Below, piece after piece: positions 27,189 to 35,688 of a stretch of DNA of 64,000 nucleotides. Location of the stretch: positions 3,459-67,458 of the forward strand of contig JBJFCE010000017.1 of assembly GCA_051888775.1 (NCBI GenBank), written 5' to 3'. The stretch is from JBJFCE01 sp051888775 (lineage in GTDB: Bacteria > Bacillota > Clostridia > Lachnospirales > Lachnospiraceae). Numbering within the stretch: the first letter of the stretch is position 1; every line of letters begins with the position of its first letter. Both the position numbers and the translations under genes were made by a program. The notes beneath the pieces are model-generated. The model saw only the letters and a list, made by a program, of their open reading frames with translations. It had not been told where the DNA came from and did no database searches.

Positions 27189-28990
27189 TGTGCCACCTCC
27201 TTTTTAAACTGGGATTCATAAATCTCACGGTATACTTCGCAGCTTTCAAGAAGTTCCTCATGTGTTCCGAGTCCCGCAACCTCTCCGTCTTCCAATACAA
27301 CGATCTGATCCGCATGCATAATGGAAGCAGTTCTCTGTGATACGATAAATACGGTCGGATCTCCCGGCATATTGCGAATGGCTCCCCGAAGCTTAGCATC
27401 CGTCGCATAATCCAGCGCCGAAGCACTGTCATCCAGAATCAGGATCTCGGGCTTTTTGACGATTGCCCGGGCAATCGTCAGACGCTGTCTCTGTCCTCCG
27501 GACAGATTCTTACCGCCCTGTGAGATCTCGGCATCCAGCTGCCCCGCTTTTTCTCTGACAAATTCTTCTGCCTGTGCGATTTTCAGCGCCTGCCAGAGTT
27601 CCTCGTCCGTTGCATCTTTCTTGCCCCAGCACAGGTTTTCCCGGATCGTGCCTTTAAACAGAACCGCCTTCTGCATGACGATTCCCACTTTATCCCGAAG
27701 TTCCGTTAACGGATATGTGCGGACATCCCTGCCGTCCACACATACACTTCCCGATGCTGCGTCATAAAAACGCGGAATCATGTGTACAACAGAGCTTTTT
27801 CCGGATCCGGTTCCACCGATAATACCGATTGTATGACCTTTTTGCACGGTAAAGCTGATGTCTGTCAACGCTTCCTCCGCTGCGCCCTGATATTTCAGCG
27901 CCACATGTTCAAAGACTACGCACGGTATCTCTGTGTTTTGATTCTGCGTATCCGATACCTCATCTGCCCGGCGGATCTTTTCCTCGCAGGCATCGGGCTC
28001 GTCCACTGTTTCTGCAAAAACAGGATCTGCCATCACTTTTTCCATGGATGGCTTCATCTCAAACACACTTTGAATACGATTGGCACATGCTACTGCCTTT
28101 GTCACGGTAATGATCAGATTGGCAAGCTTGATCAGTTCCACCAGAATCTGCGACATATAATTGACCAGTGCCACAACATTTCCCTGACTGAGATTGCCAA
28201 CATTGACCTGAATTGCTCCGATATAAATCAGTACAACAGTCGCTACATTGATCAGAATATACGTGACCGGATTCATCAACGCTGAGATTCTTCCCACAAG
28301 CATCTGCAGACCGGTCAGTTTTTCATGTTCCTCATCAAACTGTGCAATTTCAGCTTCTTCCTTATGAAAAGCACGGATCACTCTGGCACCGGTCAAATTT
28401 TCTCTGGTGATCCCCAGCACCTTGTCCAGTCCCCCCTGTACCTTACGGTAAAGCGGAATACTGATCATCATGATCCCGAATACCACAACGCACAGAATCG
28501 GAATCGTTACCGCAAACACCAATGCCGCTTTTACATCAATCGTAAATGCCATGATCATGGCTCCGAATACAATAAATGGGGAGCGCAGGAACAGACGGAG
28601 TACCATATTGACACCATTCTGCACCTGATTGGCATCGGATGTCATTCGCGTGATCATCGTAGATGCCCCCAATGTATCCAGTTCCGAGAAAGAAAGACTC
28701 TGAATATGTGCATAGAGACTGTGCTTCATTTCGGCAGAAAAACCAACTGCTGCTTTCGCCGCAAAATACTGTGCCGTCAGGGAGCATGTCAGTCCGATCA
28801 GTCCCAGTGCAATGAGTAACAGGCATTTCATATAAATATAGTGTCTGTCCCCGGAAACAATACCGATATCGATAATATCCGCCATTACAAGCGGTACAAA
28901 CAATTCAAACATTGCCTCCAACATCTTAAAAAGCGGCGCCAGCACTGTCTCTTTTTTATAGTCTTTCAGATAAATTAGCAATTTTTTCAT
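27185..28990 (-). CDS. ABC exporter half-transporter, degenerate-site half
   Basis: The first gene of the pair, 601 residues from the ATG at 28990. A longer frame from 29050 would use poor start context. Six-helix membrane domain, a Glu/Asp-rich insertion (about 330-365), then an ATPase with Walker A GGTGSGKSS and signature NLSGGQRQRL. Its Walker B reads ILILDDSASALD, Asp in place of the catalytic Glu, and the H-loop His is replaced by Gln in IVSQRTASI. These are the standard changes at the non-hydrolytic site of asymmetric heterodimeric exporters, so they are functional features and not decay. Expression may be affected by the long inverted repeat at 29032-29112. Confidence 0.93.
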   Translation of the reverse strand: MKKLLIYLKDYKKETVLAPLFKMLEAMFELFVPLVMADIIDIGIVSGDRHYIYMKCLLLIALGLIGLTCSLTAQYFAAKAAVGFSAEMKHSLYAHIQSLSFSELDTLGASTMITRMTSDANQVQNGVNMVLRLFLRSPFIVFGAMIMAFTIDVKAALVFAVTIPILCVVVFGIMMISIPLYRKVQGGLDKVLGITRENLTGARVIRAFHKEEAEIAQFDEEHEKLTGLQMLVGRISALMNPVTYILINVATVVLIYIGAIQVNVGNLSQGNVVALVNYMSQILVELIKLANLIITVTKAVACANRIQSVFEMKPSMEKVMADPVFAETVDEPDACEEKIRRADEVSDTQNQNTEIPCVVFEHVALKYQGAAEEALTDISFTVQKGHTIGIIGGTGSGKSSVVHMIPRFYDAASGSVCVDGRDVRTYPLTELRDKVGIVMQKAVLFKGTIRENLCWGKKDATDEELWQALKIAQAEEFVREKAGQLDAEISQGGKNLSGGQRQRLTIARAIVKKPEILILDDSASALDYATDAKLRGAIRNMPGDPTVFIVSQRTASIMHADQIVVLEDGEVAGLGTHEELLESCEVYREIYESQFKKEVAQ

Positions 28991-29031
28991 TTCATTCTCA
29001 CTTTTTATGATTCCTAATATTATGACAAGAT

Positions 29032-29112
29032 AATGGGGCTTGCCATACATATCGTCGTTCTGCCTATATACTGTTACATCGGCAGGAACATGGTATGTAC
29101 GGAAACCCCATT
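29032..29112. repeat. Long imperfect inverted repeat without the family core
   Basis: Arms of about 33 bases start AATGGGGCTTGCCATACATA and pair with a right arm ending GGAAACCCCATT, with roughly nine mismatches and a loop of about 15 bases. It lies just after the protease/FHA stop codon, 40 bases before the ABC start. There is no T tract. Its layout recalls the palindromic elements but the conserved core is absent. Confidence 0.6.
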
Positions 29113-29119
29113 CTCTTAA

Positions 29120-30475
29120 CTATAATCTTACCATAAAGCTATTCTGCATCGCTGCCAGATAGAATACCTCGCCGTTATGAAGCTGATACGGCTGATTCGG
29201 ATTCAGGCGCATCTGATTTCCCACAAATGTACCATAACTGGAGCCCCTGTCGATAAGATATAATACTCCGTTCACCACACGCAGCTCACAATGTACATTG
29301 CTGACTCCCGGTGTATTCTGAGGATAGACCAAATGACATCTGGAAGCGCTGCGTCCCATAATCAGGTTCCCCGTAATTGTAAAGCTGTTATTTGCAAAGG
29401 TACCCTGCATTCCGACAACCTTCGGCGCTCCTCTGACCGCCTGTGCACTTTGATAGGATTCGATACTCCTGCGTGCCAGATACTCCTCTCGTTCCTTCGC
29501 GATCTGCGCTTCCCGTTTTTTGTCACGATATGTCATATAAATGACAAAGATTAACAGCAATACCAGAACAACAATAATCATGCAGATCAGAATCTTCATA
29601 TACAGATCCGGTCCGGAATTTTCAGTCACTTCCGCTGTTACTTCCTGTGTCGGCGCCTCGGTCGGTTCCGGAGTCACTGCTTCCTCACCGTCAAACTCCT
29701 CGGCTGTTACACTTTTATAATAGATGCCAAGAGAGTCCAATGCATCCATAACATAATCAATATGCGTGATCAGACCGATATAATTGCCGCCGTCGGAATC
29801 TGCCATAATCGCTTCATTGACACCGATCACATAGCCCTGTGTCGTCACGGTCGGCCCACCGGAATTTCCGTGATTGATATCGGCATCGATCTGAAAATAC
29901 TTCACTCCATCGGATACCAGATTCGTCTTTGTAATAATTCCTCCGGTAATCGTCTGATCTTCAACAAGGGACGAAAAATCACCGTCATAATACGTAATAT
30001 CGGAAAATTCATCCGAAATTCCTGGATATCCCATGGCATATACCTGCATCGTCGGTTCGATCAGACTGCTCTCCACTAACGGCAGTGCCACTCTTCCCAT
30101 AACCTTTCTTTCTGTCCTCAGAATCGCAATATCCGTCTTTGCATCTGCATACAGTACATCTACATAATAGACCTCATCATACAAGGATCCGCCGGTTGTA
30201 ATATACACATTTTCATAGCGCTCATTGTCATCATAATACGGATTAACCACATGATAACAGGTCACAAAAATGTCTGTTTCCTTTCCCGGTTCGCCGATAC
30301 CGAACGCCGATCCCATATAATATCCGTTCTTTTCCTCATAAATGACACGGACAACACCGTTTCTTGCGGCAAGAACATCCTGATTTCCCTTATTATCAGC
30401 ATACGCTGTTGTTCCCATAGAAAGCAGTAAAACCATCATAATGGCTAACATACAACATTTTTTTGCCAATTTCAT
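29120..30475 (-). CDS. Trypsin-like (HtrA-type) extracellular protease fused through a membrane helix to a cytoplasmic FHA domain
   Basis: 451 residues from the ATG at 30475, which has AGAGAGGG upstream; a longer frame starts 18 bases before. A signal segment (about 1-27) is followed by a serine protease domain with His in TCYHVV, Asp in DAKTDIAIL and Ser in INHGNSGGPTV. Then come a Pro/Glu/Thr linker (about 265-288), one membrane helix (ILICMIIVVLVLLLIFVIYM), a basic coiled segment and a C-terminal FHA domain (LIMGRSASRCHLV, SNVHCELRV, DRGSSYGTFVGN). FHA domains bind phosphothreonine, so an outside protease may be coupled to Ser/Thr kinase signalling inside. Substrates are unknown. Confidence 0.9.
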   Translation of the reverse strand: MKLAKKCCMLAIMMVLLLSMGTTAYADNKGNQDVLAARNGVVRVIYEEKNGYYMGSAFGIGEPGKETDIFVTCYHVVNPYYDDNERYENVYITTGGSLYDEVYYVDVLYADAKTDIAILRTERKVMGRVALPLVESSLIEPTMQVYAMGYPGISDEFSDITYYDGDFSSLVEDQTITGGIITKTNLVSDGVKYFQIDADINHGNSGGPTVTTQGYVIGVNEAIMADSDGGNYIGLITHIDYVMDALDSLGIYYKSVTAEEFDGEEAVTPEPTEAPTQEVTAEVTENSGPDLYMKILICMIIVVLVLLLIFVIYMTYRDKKREAQIAKEREEYLARRSIESYQSAQAVRGAPKVVGMQGTFANNSFTITGNLIMGRSASRCHLVYPQNTPGVSNVHCELRVVNGVLYLIDRGSSYGTFVGNQMRLNPNQPYQLHNGEVFYLAAMQNSFMVRL

Positions 30476-30628
30476 CTGTGTACCCTCTCTCATAACATTC
30501 TATCTCTTTTGTTTTTCCTGTATCTGTATCTGTCTCTGTTCCTTATTTTATCACCCTAAAATCACTCTGGCAACAAAATCATGTATAAAATACAAAGCAA
30601 GCAGAACCGTTCTATTCCGGTTACTATT

Positions 30629-31453
30629 TTAAGCTCGCCGCAATGTCAACGGTCCGTCCAGTACCTCCCTGCTCACATACAGATTCAGATCCGGTCCGCT
30701 TGTCATTGCCCATTTGATCAGGTACAATTCCGTTCCGAGTATCTCTATCCCGGTAATACAGCGTGGATGCACACAACTTCCGGTATTCAGATACATGCCC
30801 TCACCCTCTTCACAGCAAAAACTTTGTTTTGGCAGACGGGGGCGGTGCGTATGCCCTGTAATCAACAGTTTCCCCGTCTCAGCGGCATAATTCATCAATC
30901 GTTTTTCCGTGCGTCCCGCTTTTTTATAATTTCTCGCCGCACTTGTCGGATCCAGCACGCCAAACTGTTCCAGCGGTCTCCACAAATACCTCACCAGAAA
31001 GCGGGACAGTCTCCATCCTGTCGAATTGAGCCACTCTGCCTGATGACCGTGTGTCATCCAGACTCGAAGCCCTTCCTCCCGGTTTTCAAGGATCAGACTT
31101 TGGGGACAATCCTTTTTCAACTCCATGTCATGGTTTCCGTACAGACGACAGATTCTGCAATCCTCTTCAAATTTTGAAAACATCCAGTAAACATCGCTGT
31201 GGCAGTCCAGAATCAACTGACGTTCCCGGTTCTCCCACAGTTCTTCCCCATCTCCCAGTTCAATATAATGGAACCCGTGTGCATAATAATACCGTAGTGC
31301 CGCGAAATAAAGATGTTGGTTTTTCAAAAAATTATCATAGGACATTCCGGTTCCTCTGTGGCAATCACTCATCAGAATATATCGCGTTCCTCTGCAAAGC
31401 GGCAGACACGGAGCATCTTCAAATGCCCGATCCAGTCTTTTTCGATATCCCAT
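30629..31453 (-). CDS. Calcineurin-like metallophosphoesterase
   Basis: 274 residues from the ATG at 31453, chosen for the GAGGAAA site. A longer frame overlaps the upstream gene and adds unrelated sequence. All five metallophosphoesterase motifs are present in order: SDCHRG, LGDGEELW, LYGNHD, THGH and TGHTH. A basic C-terminal half contains FLVRYLWRPLEQF. No signal peptide. It starts 10 bases after the DUF4474 gene and is probably cotranscribed. The substrate is not clear. Confidence 0.85.
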   Translation of the reverse strand: MGYRKRLDRAFEDAPCLPLCRGTRYILMSDCHRGTGMSYDNFLKNQHLYFAALRYYYAHGFHYIELGDGEELWENRERQLILDCHSDVYWMFSKFEEDCRICRLYGNHDMELKKDCPQSLILENREEGLRVWMTHGHQAEWLNSTGWRLSRFLVRYLWRPLEQFGVLDPTSAARNYKKAGRTEKRLMNYAAETGKLLITGHTHRPRLPKQSFCCEEGEGMYLNTGSCVHPRCITGIEILGTELYLIKWAMTSGPDLNLYVSREVLDGPLTLRRA

Positions 31454-31463
31454 AGTCGTTTCC

Positions 31464-32384
31464 TCAGCAATACTTCCCGGCACACCGCCCCTTGATCGAA
31501 CGCCGGAACACTCTGTGGAACATAGAAGGCATTCTGAAATATAAAAACAGGATTCGGTCCAAAGCAGAAGTAAACGGTGACGTATAAGTCCGAAACAGTT
31601 GTACAAGGCAATGGTTCTTAAACAATACCCACCGCGCATACGCCTTCCCGAAAATATTCCTGTGCATGGCATCTTCATCATTCTGTCTGATCACAAGCGT
31701 ACTGCATAGCACAAAACGCTGTTCTTCCGGATAACCTGCTCTCTCCAATCCTTCCCACACAGCATGAAGCATACGCGGGCTTTGAAAACGAATCTGATAA
31801 GTCGCCCGCAGCTGCTTCGGTTCCTGATATTCCCCCACGCGAAATGCCGCAAGCCACCAGTGCTTTTTCTGGTAAGCAAAGCCTTCCATCTGCTTTCCTT
31901 CCAGAATGATTGTAAAATTCTGCATCTCTTCATCCGATGCACTCTCAAAATGCGTATGTGCATAATCCTCTTTTGCAATAATCCTGTCCGCGTGATACAA
32001 ACCGATCTCGCAGCCGCTTGTAATTCCGTACTGTCCCTTCCAAAATTCCAAAAGCCACGTTTTTCCGGCATAATTAAAATATACCGGGAAGCATTGAAAA
32101 ATCATACTTCCTGCAGCTGCTGCCCTGTCATAAAGCGCCTCGTATCCGAAAGTCCTCTGCCATGCATCGATTCGTGTCAGCACCAGATCCTGTTCCGCAT
32201 AATAAAAATATCCGAACGGTGAAAGCAGCGAATCAAGCAGACTTGCTTTATCCTTTGCACTCATTTTCTTTACCCTCGCAATTGCCATGCTTCGCTTTTC
32301 TATACATGTGAGGATCACGATCACTACTGCCAGCAATGCCATAATGAGCCCAACTGCGATCAGCCGTTGTATGATCATATCCAT
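31464..32384 (-). CDS. Membrane-anchored DUF4474-type protein
   Basis: 306 residues with a single N-terminal membrane helix (about 7-27, LIAVGLIMALLAVVIVILTC) and a soluble domain. The stretch SLLSPFGYFYYAEQDLVLTR followed by DAWQRTFGYEALYDRAAA and TWLLEFWKGQYGITSGCEIG matches my memory of DUF4474, a family of unknown function frequent in Lachnospiraceae. It precedes the phosphoesterase gene by 10 bases. A function cannot be assigned. Confidence 0.75.
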   Translation of the reverse strand: MDMIIQRLIAVGLIMALLAVVIVILTCIEKRSMAIARVKKMSAKDKASLLDSLLSPFGYFYYAEQDLVLTRIDAWQRTFGYEALYDRAAAAGSMIFQCFPVYFNYAGKTWLLEFWKGQYGITSGCEIGLYHADRIIAKEDYAHTHFESASDEEMQNFTIILEGKQMEGFAYQKKHWWLAAFRVGEYQEPKQLRATYQIRFQSPRMLHAVWEGLERAGYPEEQRFVLCSTLVIRQNDEDAMHRNIFGKAYARWVLFKNHCLVQLFRTYTSPFTSALDRILFLYFRMPSMFHRVFRRSIKGRCAGKYC

Positions 32385-32471
32385 AAGTTTCTCCCTGTTT
32401 GTTGTTCCTACTATTAGGATATTCCTACAGACATGCCGGTGTGAGCCTCATGCGGCATTTTCCCACGCAAA

Positions 32472-32504
32472 AATCCCCCGGTTGGTGGAAGCACCCGGGG
32501 GATT
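32472..32504 (-). terminator. Intrinsic terminator of the amt gene
   Basis: Arms AATCCCCCGG and CCGGGGGATT are followed on the minus strand by TTTTTGCG. It lies about 105 bases after the amt stop; a weaker hairpin, GGGAGC/GCTCCC, lies between. Confidence 0.75.
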
Positions 32505-32609
32505 CCGGCAGTTCACATCGGCTGTAAACTGCTTGCGGGAGCGATTCAAGCCTGGCTCCCATCATGTATATACTAAACTAAGGGATTAGATATACGCGCA
32601 CTTCATAGC

Positions 32610-34352
32610 TTACTCTACATCCTGTAATGCTGCATAATCTTCTTCACCGGTACGAACCTTTACGACCTTGGTTACGTCGTATACGAAGATCTTACCATCT
32701 CCGATATGTCCGGTATAAAGTGCTTTCTTAGCTGCCTCAATGACATGCTCTACAGGAATCTTGCTTACAATCACTTCAACCTTTACCTTCGGAAGAAGTG
32801 TTGCATCCAATTCGACGCCTCGGTAATATTCACCGGCACCCTTCTGAACACCACAGCCCATAACCTGTGTTACCGTCATACCGGTGACGCCAAGCTGATT
32901 GAGTGCTTTCTTTAAGGCATCGAATTTTGCAAGTTTTACGATAATCGATACTTTATGCATACCGGTGGACATAGATGCCGGAACAACCGCTTTCTGCTCC
33001 ACTACAGGTACTGCTGCCGCAATCTGCTTCTCGGAAGCTTTCTCATAAACATCCTGACCAAGATCCGTGTTCTCATTGACATCCATGATATCTGCAGTCA
33101 TATCTGTAATATTAAATCCGGAATAAGCACTTGCAAGACCATGTTCATGAATATCCAGACCTTCAATCTCAACATCTGCCGGAACACGAAGACCGATCGT
33201 CTTGTCAATGATCTTGAAGATGATAAACATTGTTACAACTACCCATGCAACTACGGATACAACACCCAGTGCCTGAATACCTAATGTCTTAAATCCTGTT
33301 GCCAGATCGCCTGCATAGAATACACCCGGCATATCCGCATCTGTACTGAGGAAACCTACCATCAAAGTACCCATCATACCGCAGGCACCGTGTACGGAGA
33401 TCGCACCGACAGGATCATCGATTTTTACTACTTTATCAAAGAACTCTACGCTTAATACTACCAGGAATCCGGCGATGATACCGATGATTGCCGCACCGAC
33501 AGGTGTAACACGGTCACATCCGGCTGTGATACCTACAAGACCGGCAAGCGCACCGTTTAATGTCATGGAAACATCGGGTTTCTTATAACGGATCCAGGTG
33601 AAGACCATAACTACGACCGTTGCACATGCAGCTGCAAGGTTTGTATTCATATAAACCAGAGATGCACTTAACAGATCGGAATCTGTGCTCATCGCTACGG
33701 TAGAAGCACCGTTGAAACCGAACCAGCAGAACCAGAGAATAAATACACCAAGTGCTGCGATCGGAAGATTGTGTCCGGGAATCGCTCTCGGCTTTCCGTC
33801 CTTATCATATTTACCGATTCTGGGTCCGAGGATTGCTGCACCGACACAGGCAGCAACACCGCCGACCATATGTACTGCGCAGGAACCTGCGAAATCATGG
33901 AATCCAAGGGAGCTTAACCAGCCGCCGCCCCAGATCCAATGACCGGAGATCGGATATACAAACAAGGAAATCATCAGACTGTATACACAATAAGCTTTAA
34001 AATTCGTACGCTCTGCCATGGAACCGGAAACGATGGTTGCTGCAGTTGCACAGAACACAGTCTGGAAAATTACATAACACCATTTCGGAAGAGTACCGAA
34101 ATCATAGCTTCCGAGGATCAGCGGATCAAAGCCTCCGATAAGAGCACCGCTTCCTCCGAACATCAGACCGAAGCCGACCAGCCAGAAAGCAGGGGTTCCG
34201 ATACAGAAGTCCATCATATTTTTCATAATAATGTTGCCGGTATTTTTTGCTCTGGTAAAACCTGCCTCACACATTGCAAAACCTGCCTGCATGAAATACA
34301 CCAGTGCTGCACCAAGCAGCGTCCAGATAACATCAACTGATGAATAAGTCAT
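32610..34352 (-). CDS. Ammonium transporter AmtB fused to a PII (GlnK-type) regulator
   Basis: 580 residues from the ATG at 34352, which has GAGGAGG at proper spacing. Residues 1 to about 400 are an eleven-helix Amt channel (AGFAMCEAGFTRAKNT, GFHDFAGSCAVHMVGG, SVHGACGMMGT). After a linker of about 60 residues, residues about 468-580 form a complete PII domain (VSIIVKLAKFDALKKALNQL, T-loop GEYYRGVE, KVKVEVIVSK, GDGKIFVYDV). Fusion puts the inhibitory PII on the channel itself, removing the need for a separate glnK. The leader (promoter, early terminator, second stem-loop) suggests control by nitrogen status. Confidence 0.95.
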   Translation of the reverse strand: MTYSSVDVIWTLLGAALVYFMQAGFAMCEAGFTRAKNTGNIIMKNMMDFCIGTPAFWLVGFGLMFGGSGALIGGFDPLILGSYDFGTLPKWCYVIFQTVFCATAATIVSGSMAERTNFKAYCVYSLMISLFVYPISGHWIWGGGWLSSLGFHDFAGSCAVHMVGGVAACVGAAILGPRIGKYDKDGKPRAIPGHNLPIAALGVFILWFCWFGFNGASTVAMSTDSDLLSASLVYMNTNLAAACATVVVMVFTWIRYKKPDVSMTLNGALAGLVGITAGCDRVTPVGAAIIGIIAGFLVVLSVEFFDKVVKIDDPVGAISVHGACGMMGTLMVGFLSTDADMPGVFYAGDLATGFKTLGIQALGVVSVVAWVVVTMFIIFKIIDKTIGLRVPADVEIEGLDIHEHGLASAYSGFNITDMTADIMDVNENTDLGQDVYEKASEKQIAAAVPVVEQKAVVPASMSTGMHKVSIIVKLAKFDALKKALNQLGVTGMTVTQVMGCGVQKGAGEYYRGVELDATLLPKVKVEVIVSKIPVEHVIEAAKKALYTGHIGDGKIFVYDVTKVVKVRTGEEDYAALQDVE

Positions 34353-34377
34353 AATCATTCCTCCTCACATTAAAAAT

Positions 34378-34430
34378 GTGCGATACTATCAGGGTATGAT
34401 TCCACCTATCGAAGCCCCATTGCATCGCAC
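34378..34430 (-). promoter_or_regulatory. Structured leader stem-loop before amt
   Basis: A 7-base stem GTGCGAT/ATCGCAC encloses about 39 bases with further pairing. Its 3' strand GCACATT can alternatively pair with AATGTG, which touches the GAGGAGG ribosome site. Two mutually exclusive folds around a Shine-Dalgarno sequence are the pattern of a translational switch. No known riboswitch family is recognised. Confidence 0.4.
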
Positions 34431-34483
34431 CTTATATCTATATCCTTTTCCCGGTTGCGCGCTTGAAACTGACCGGAGAAAAG

Positions 34484-34518
34484 AAAAAGGCACTACGGGG
34501 ATTACCCATAGCGCCTTT
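34484..34518 (-). terminator. Promoter-proximal terminator in the amt leader
   Basis: Minus strand AAAGGCGCTATGGG, loop TAAT, CCCCGTAGTGCC, then TTTTTCTTTT: a strong intrinsic terminator starting only about 5 bases after the predicted transcription start. It implies attenuation of amt or a free RNA of about 45 bases. Confidence 0.75.
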
Positions 34519-34529
34519 GCTTATTTGGG

Positions 34530-34558
34530 AGTATAGCACTGGATTTTTTGAATGTCAA
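34530..34558 (-). promoter_or_regulatory. Strong sigma-A promoter of amt
   Basis: Minus strand TTGACA (34558-34553), exactly 17 bases, TATACT (34535-34530). This is close to consensus and about 180 bases before the start codon. Confidence 0.85.
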
Positions 34559-34591
34559 CCACTAATTTATAATTTTTTTATAGATGTGGAG

Positions 34592-34798
34592 CAGTTCAGC
34601 CGCAGAAGCTGCCGGACAGGGCGGTATTATGTGTCCCGCGGCACGTTCTCACTCCCATACGATATGCACTTATATGTGCATATCGTTTAAAAGCGCAACG
34701 GACACTAGGCTCGAAAGGACCTCGCCAAGTGCCGGCGTTTTTCAAGGGCCGCGGAACACATAATACCGCCCTGTCCGGCAGCTTCTGCGGCTGAACTG
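34592..34798 (+). repeat. Palindromic element E with an extra hairpin in the core
   Basis: Arms of about 51 bases (34592-34642 and 34748-34798), CAGTTCAGCCGCAGAAGCTG against its complement, with about one mismatch. The plus-orientation core reads CACGTTCTCACTCC, then an added perfect stem-loop ACGATATGCAC/GTGCATATCGT (34659-34686), then CGGACACTAGGCTCGAAAGG and CGCCAAGTGCCGGCG. It lies between the GNAT stop (25 bases away) and the amt promoter. Confidence 0.93.
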
Positions 34799-34823
34799 TT
34801 AGATGCAAATCTGCAAAAAATTC

Positions 34824-35687
34824 TTAATAACGCTTTGCTAAATCACACAAATAGATCTGATACTTGCTGTCTTCTTGGATCGGTACAAATCCAAGTTTTT
34901 CGCAAAGTTTTATTGATGCTGTGTTTTCGCGATGAACGACTGCTCTGACCTGCTGCATTCCAAGCATGTTTTGCGCATAAGACAAAATCTCTGTGCATAC
35001 TTCGGTGGCATAGCCTTTTCTTTGAAACTCCGGAGCGATCATATAGCCCATCTCCGGCAGTTCCTCCTTTTGTTCGATTCCGGCTCTACCGATCAGTAAT
35101 CCGCTTTCCTTGTCGAACACACTCCACATACCGTAACCGTAGAAACCGTAGACACGCTCAATATAGTTTCGGATGTATGCACGTTCCTCATCCCTGTCTT
35201 CAAACAGCGGCTCCATATATGCCGTAATCGACGGTTCTTTATAGATTTCATACAGCCTGTCCAGATCTTTCTCCTGCATTTCCCGCACGATACAGCGCTT
35301 CGTTTCAAGAATGGTCAAAGGCACCCCATGCGCTCTTGCATAGACCATTTTACAATACGCCGAATCAATTCCGGAGAAATCTTCTGCCAGATAACGTACT
35401 CCGCCAAAAGAAGCTTCCCTGTTTTTCTCATGCAGATATCCAAGCACCGCACAGCCCTGTTTTGTGTATCTTTCGGCAAGCTCAGGCAGATCTGTTACGA
35501 CCAAAAGTCCATCGCCCTCTTGGATGACATTCTCTTCTGCAGGCAGGCGTTCTGCCTCAATTCCATGCATCCACAGCTCCATGAACACACGTCCGGCAAG
35601 TTCGTGCTCCGGCAAATATGCAATATAAAACAGCACTTTTTTTAACTCTTCCCCATGCGTTTCTCCGATTGTCTCTCGCTGCTCCAT
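34824..35687 (-). CDS. GNAT acetyltransferase with an N-terminal HAD-like extension
   Basis: 287 residues from the ATG at 35687, one base after the MATE stop, with AAGGGTG upstream. Residues about 130-287 are a RimJ/RimL-type GNAT domain: CIVREMQEKDLDRLYEIY, MGYMIAPEFQRKGYATEV (acetyl-CoA loop) and NTASIKLCEKLGF. Residues about 15-125 (FYIAYLPEHELAGRVFM, GDGLLVVTDLPELAERY, GVRYLAEDFSGID) look like a reduced HAD-type phosphatase module lacking the catalytic DxD. The substrate is unknown. Confidence 0.85.
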   Translation of the reverse strand: MEQRETIGETHGEELKKVLFYIAYLPEHELAGRVFMELWMHGIEAERLPAEENVIQEGDGLLVVTDLPELAERYTKQGCAVLGYLHEKNREASFGGVRYLAEDFSGIDSAYCKMVYARAHGVPLTILETKRCIVREMQEKDLDRLYEIYKEPSITAYMEPLFEDRDEERAYIRNYIERVYGFYGYGMWSVFDKESGLLIGRAGIEQKEELPEMGYMIAPEFQRKGYATEVCTEILSYAQNMLGMQQVRAVVHRENTASIKLCEKLGFVPIQEDSKYQIYLCDLAKRY

Positions 35688-35688
35688 G

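Noticed and set aside
27185..28990. Degenerate Walker B and H-loop as signs of a decaying gene
   Set aside because: Asp for Glu and Gln for His at one site are the normal state in asymmetric heterodimeric ABC exporters, and the partner half is complete.
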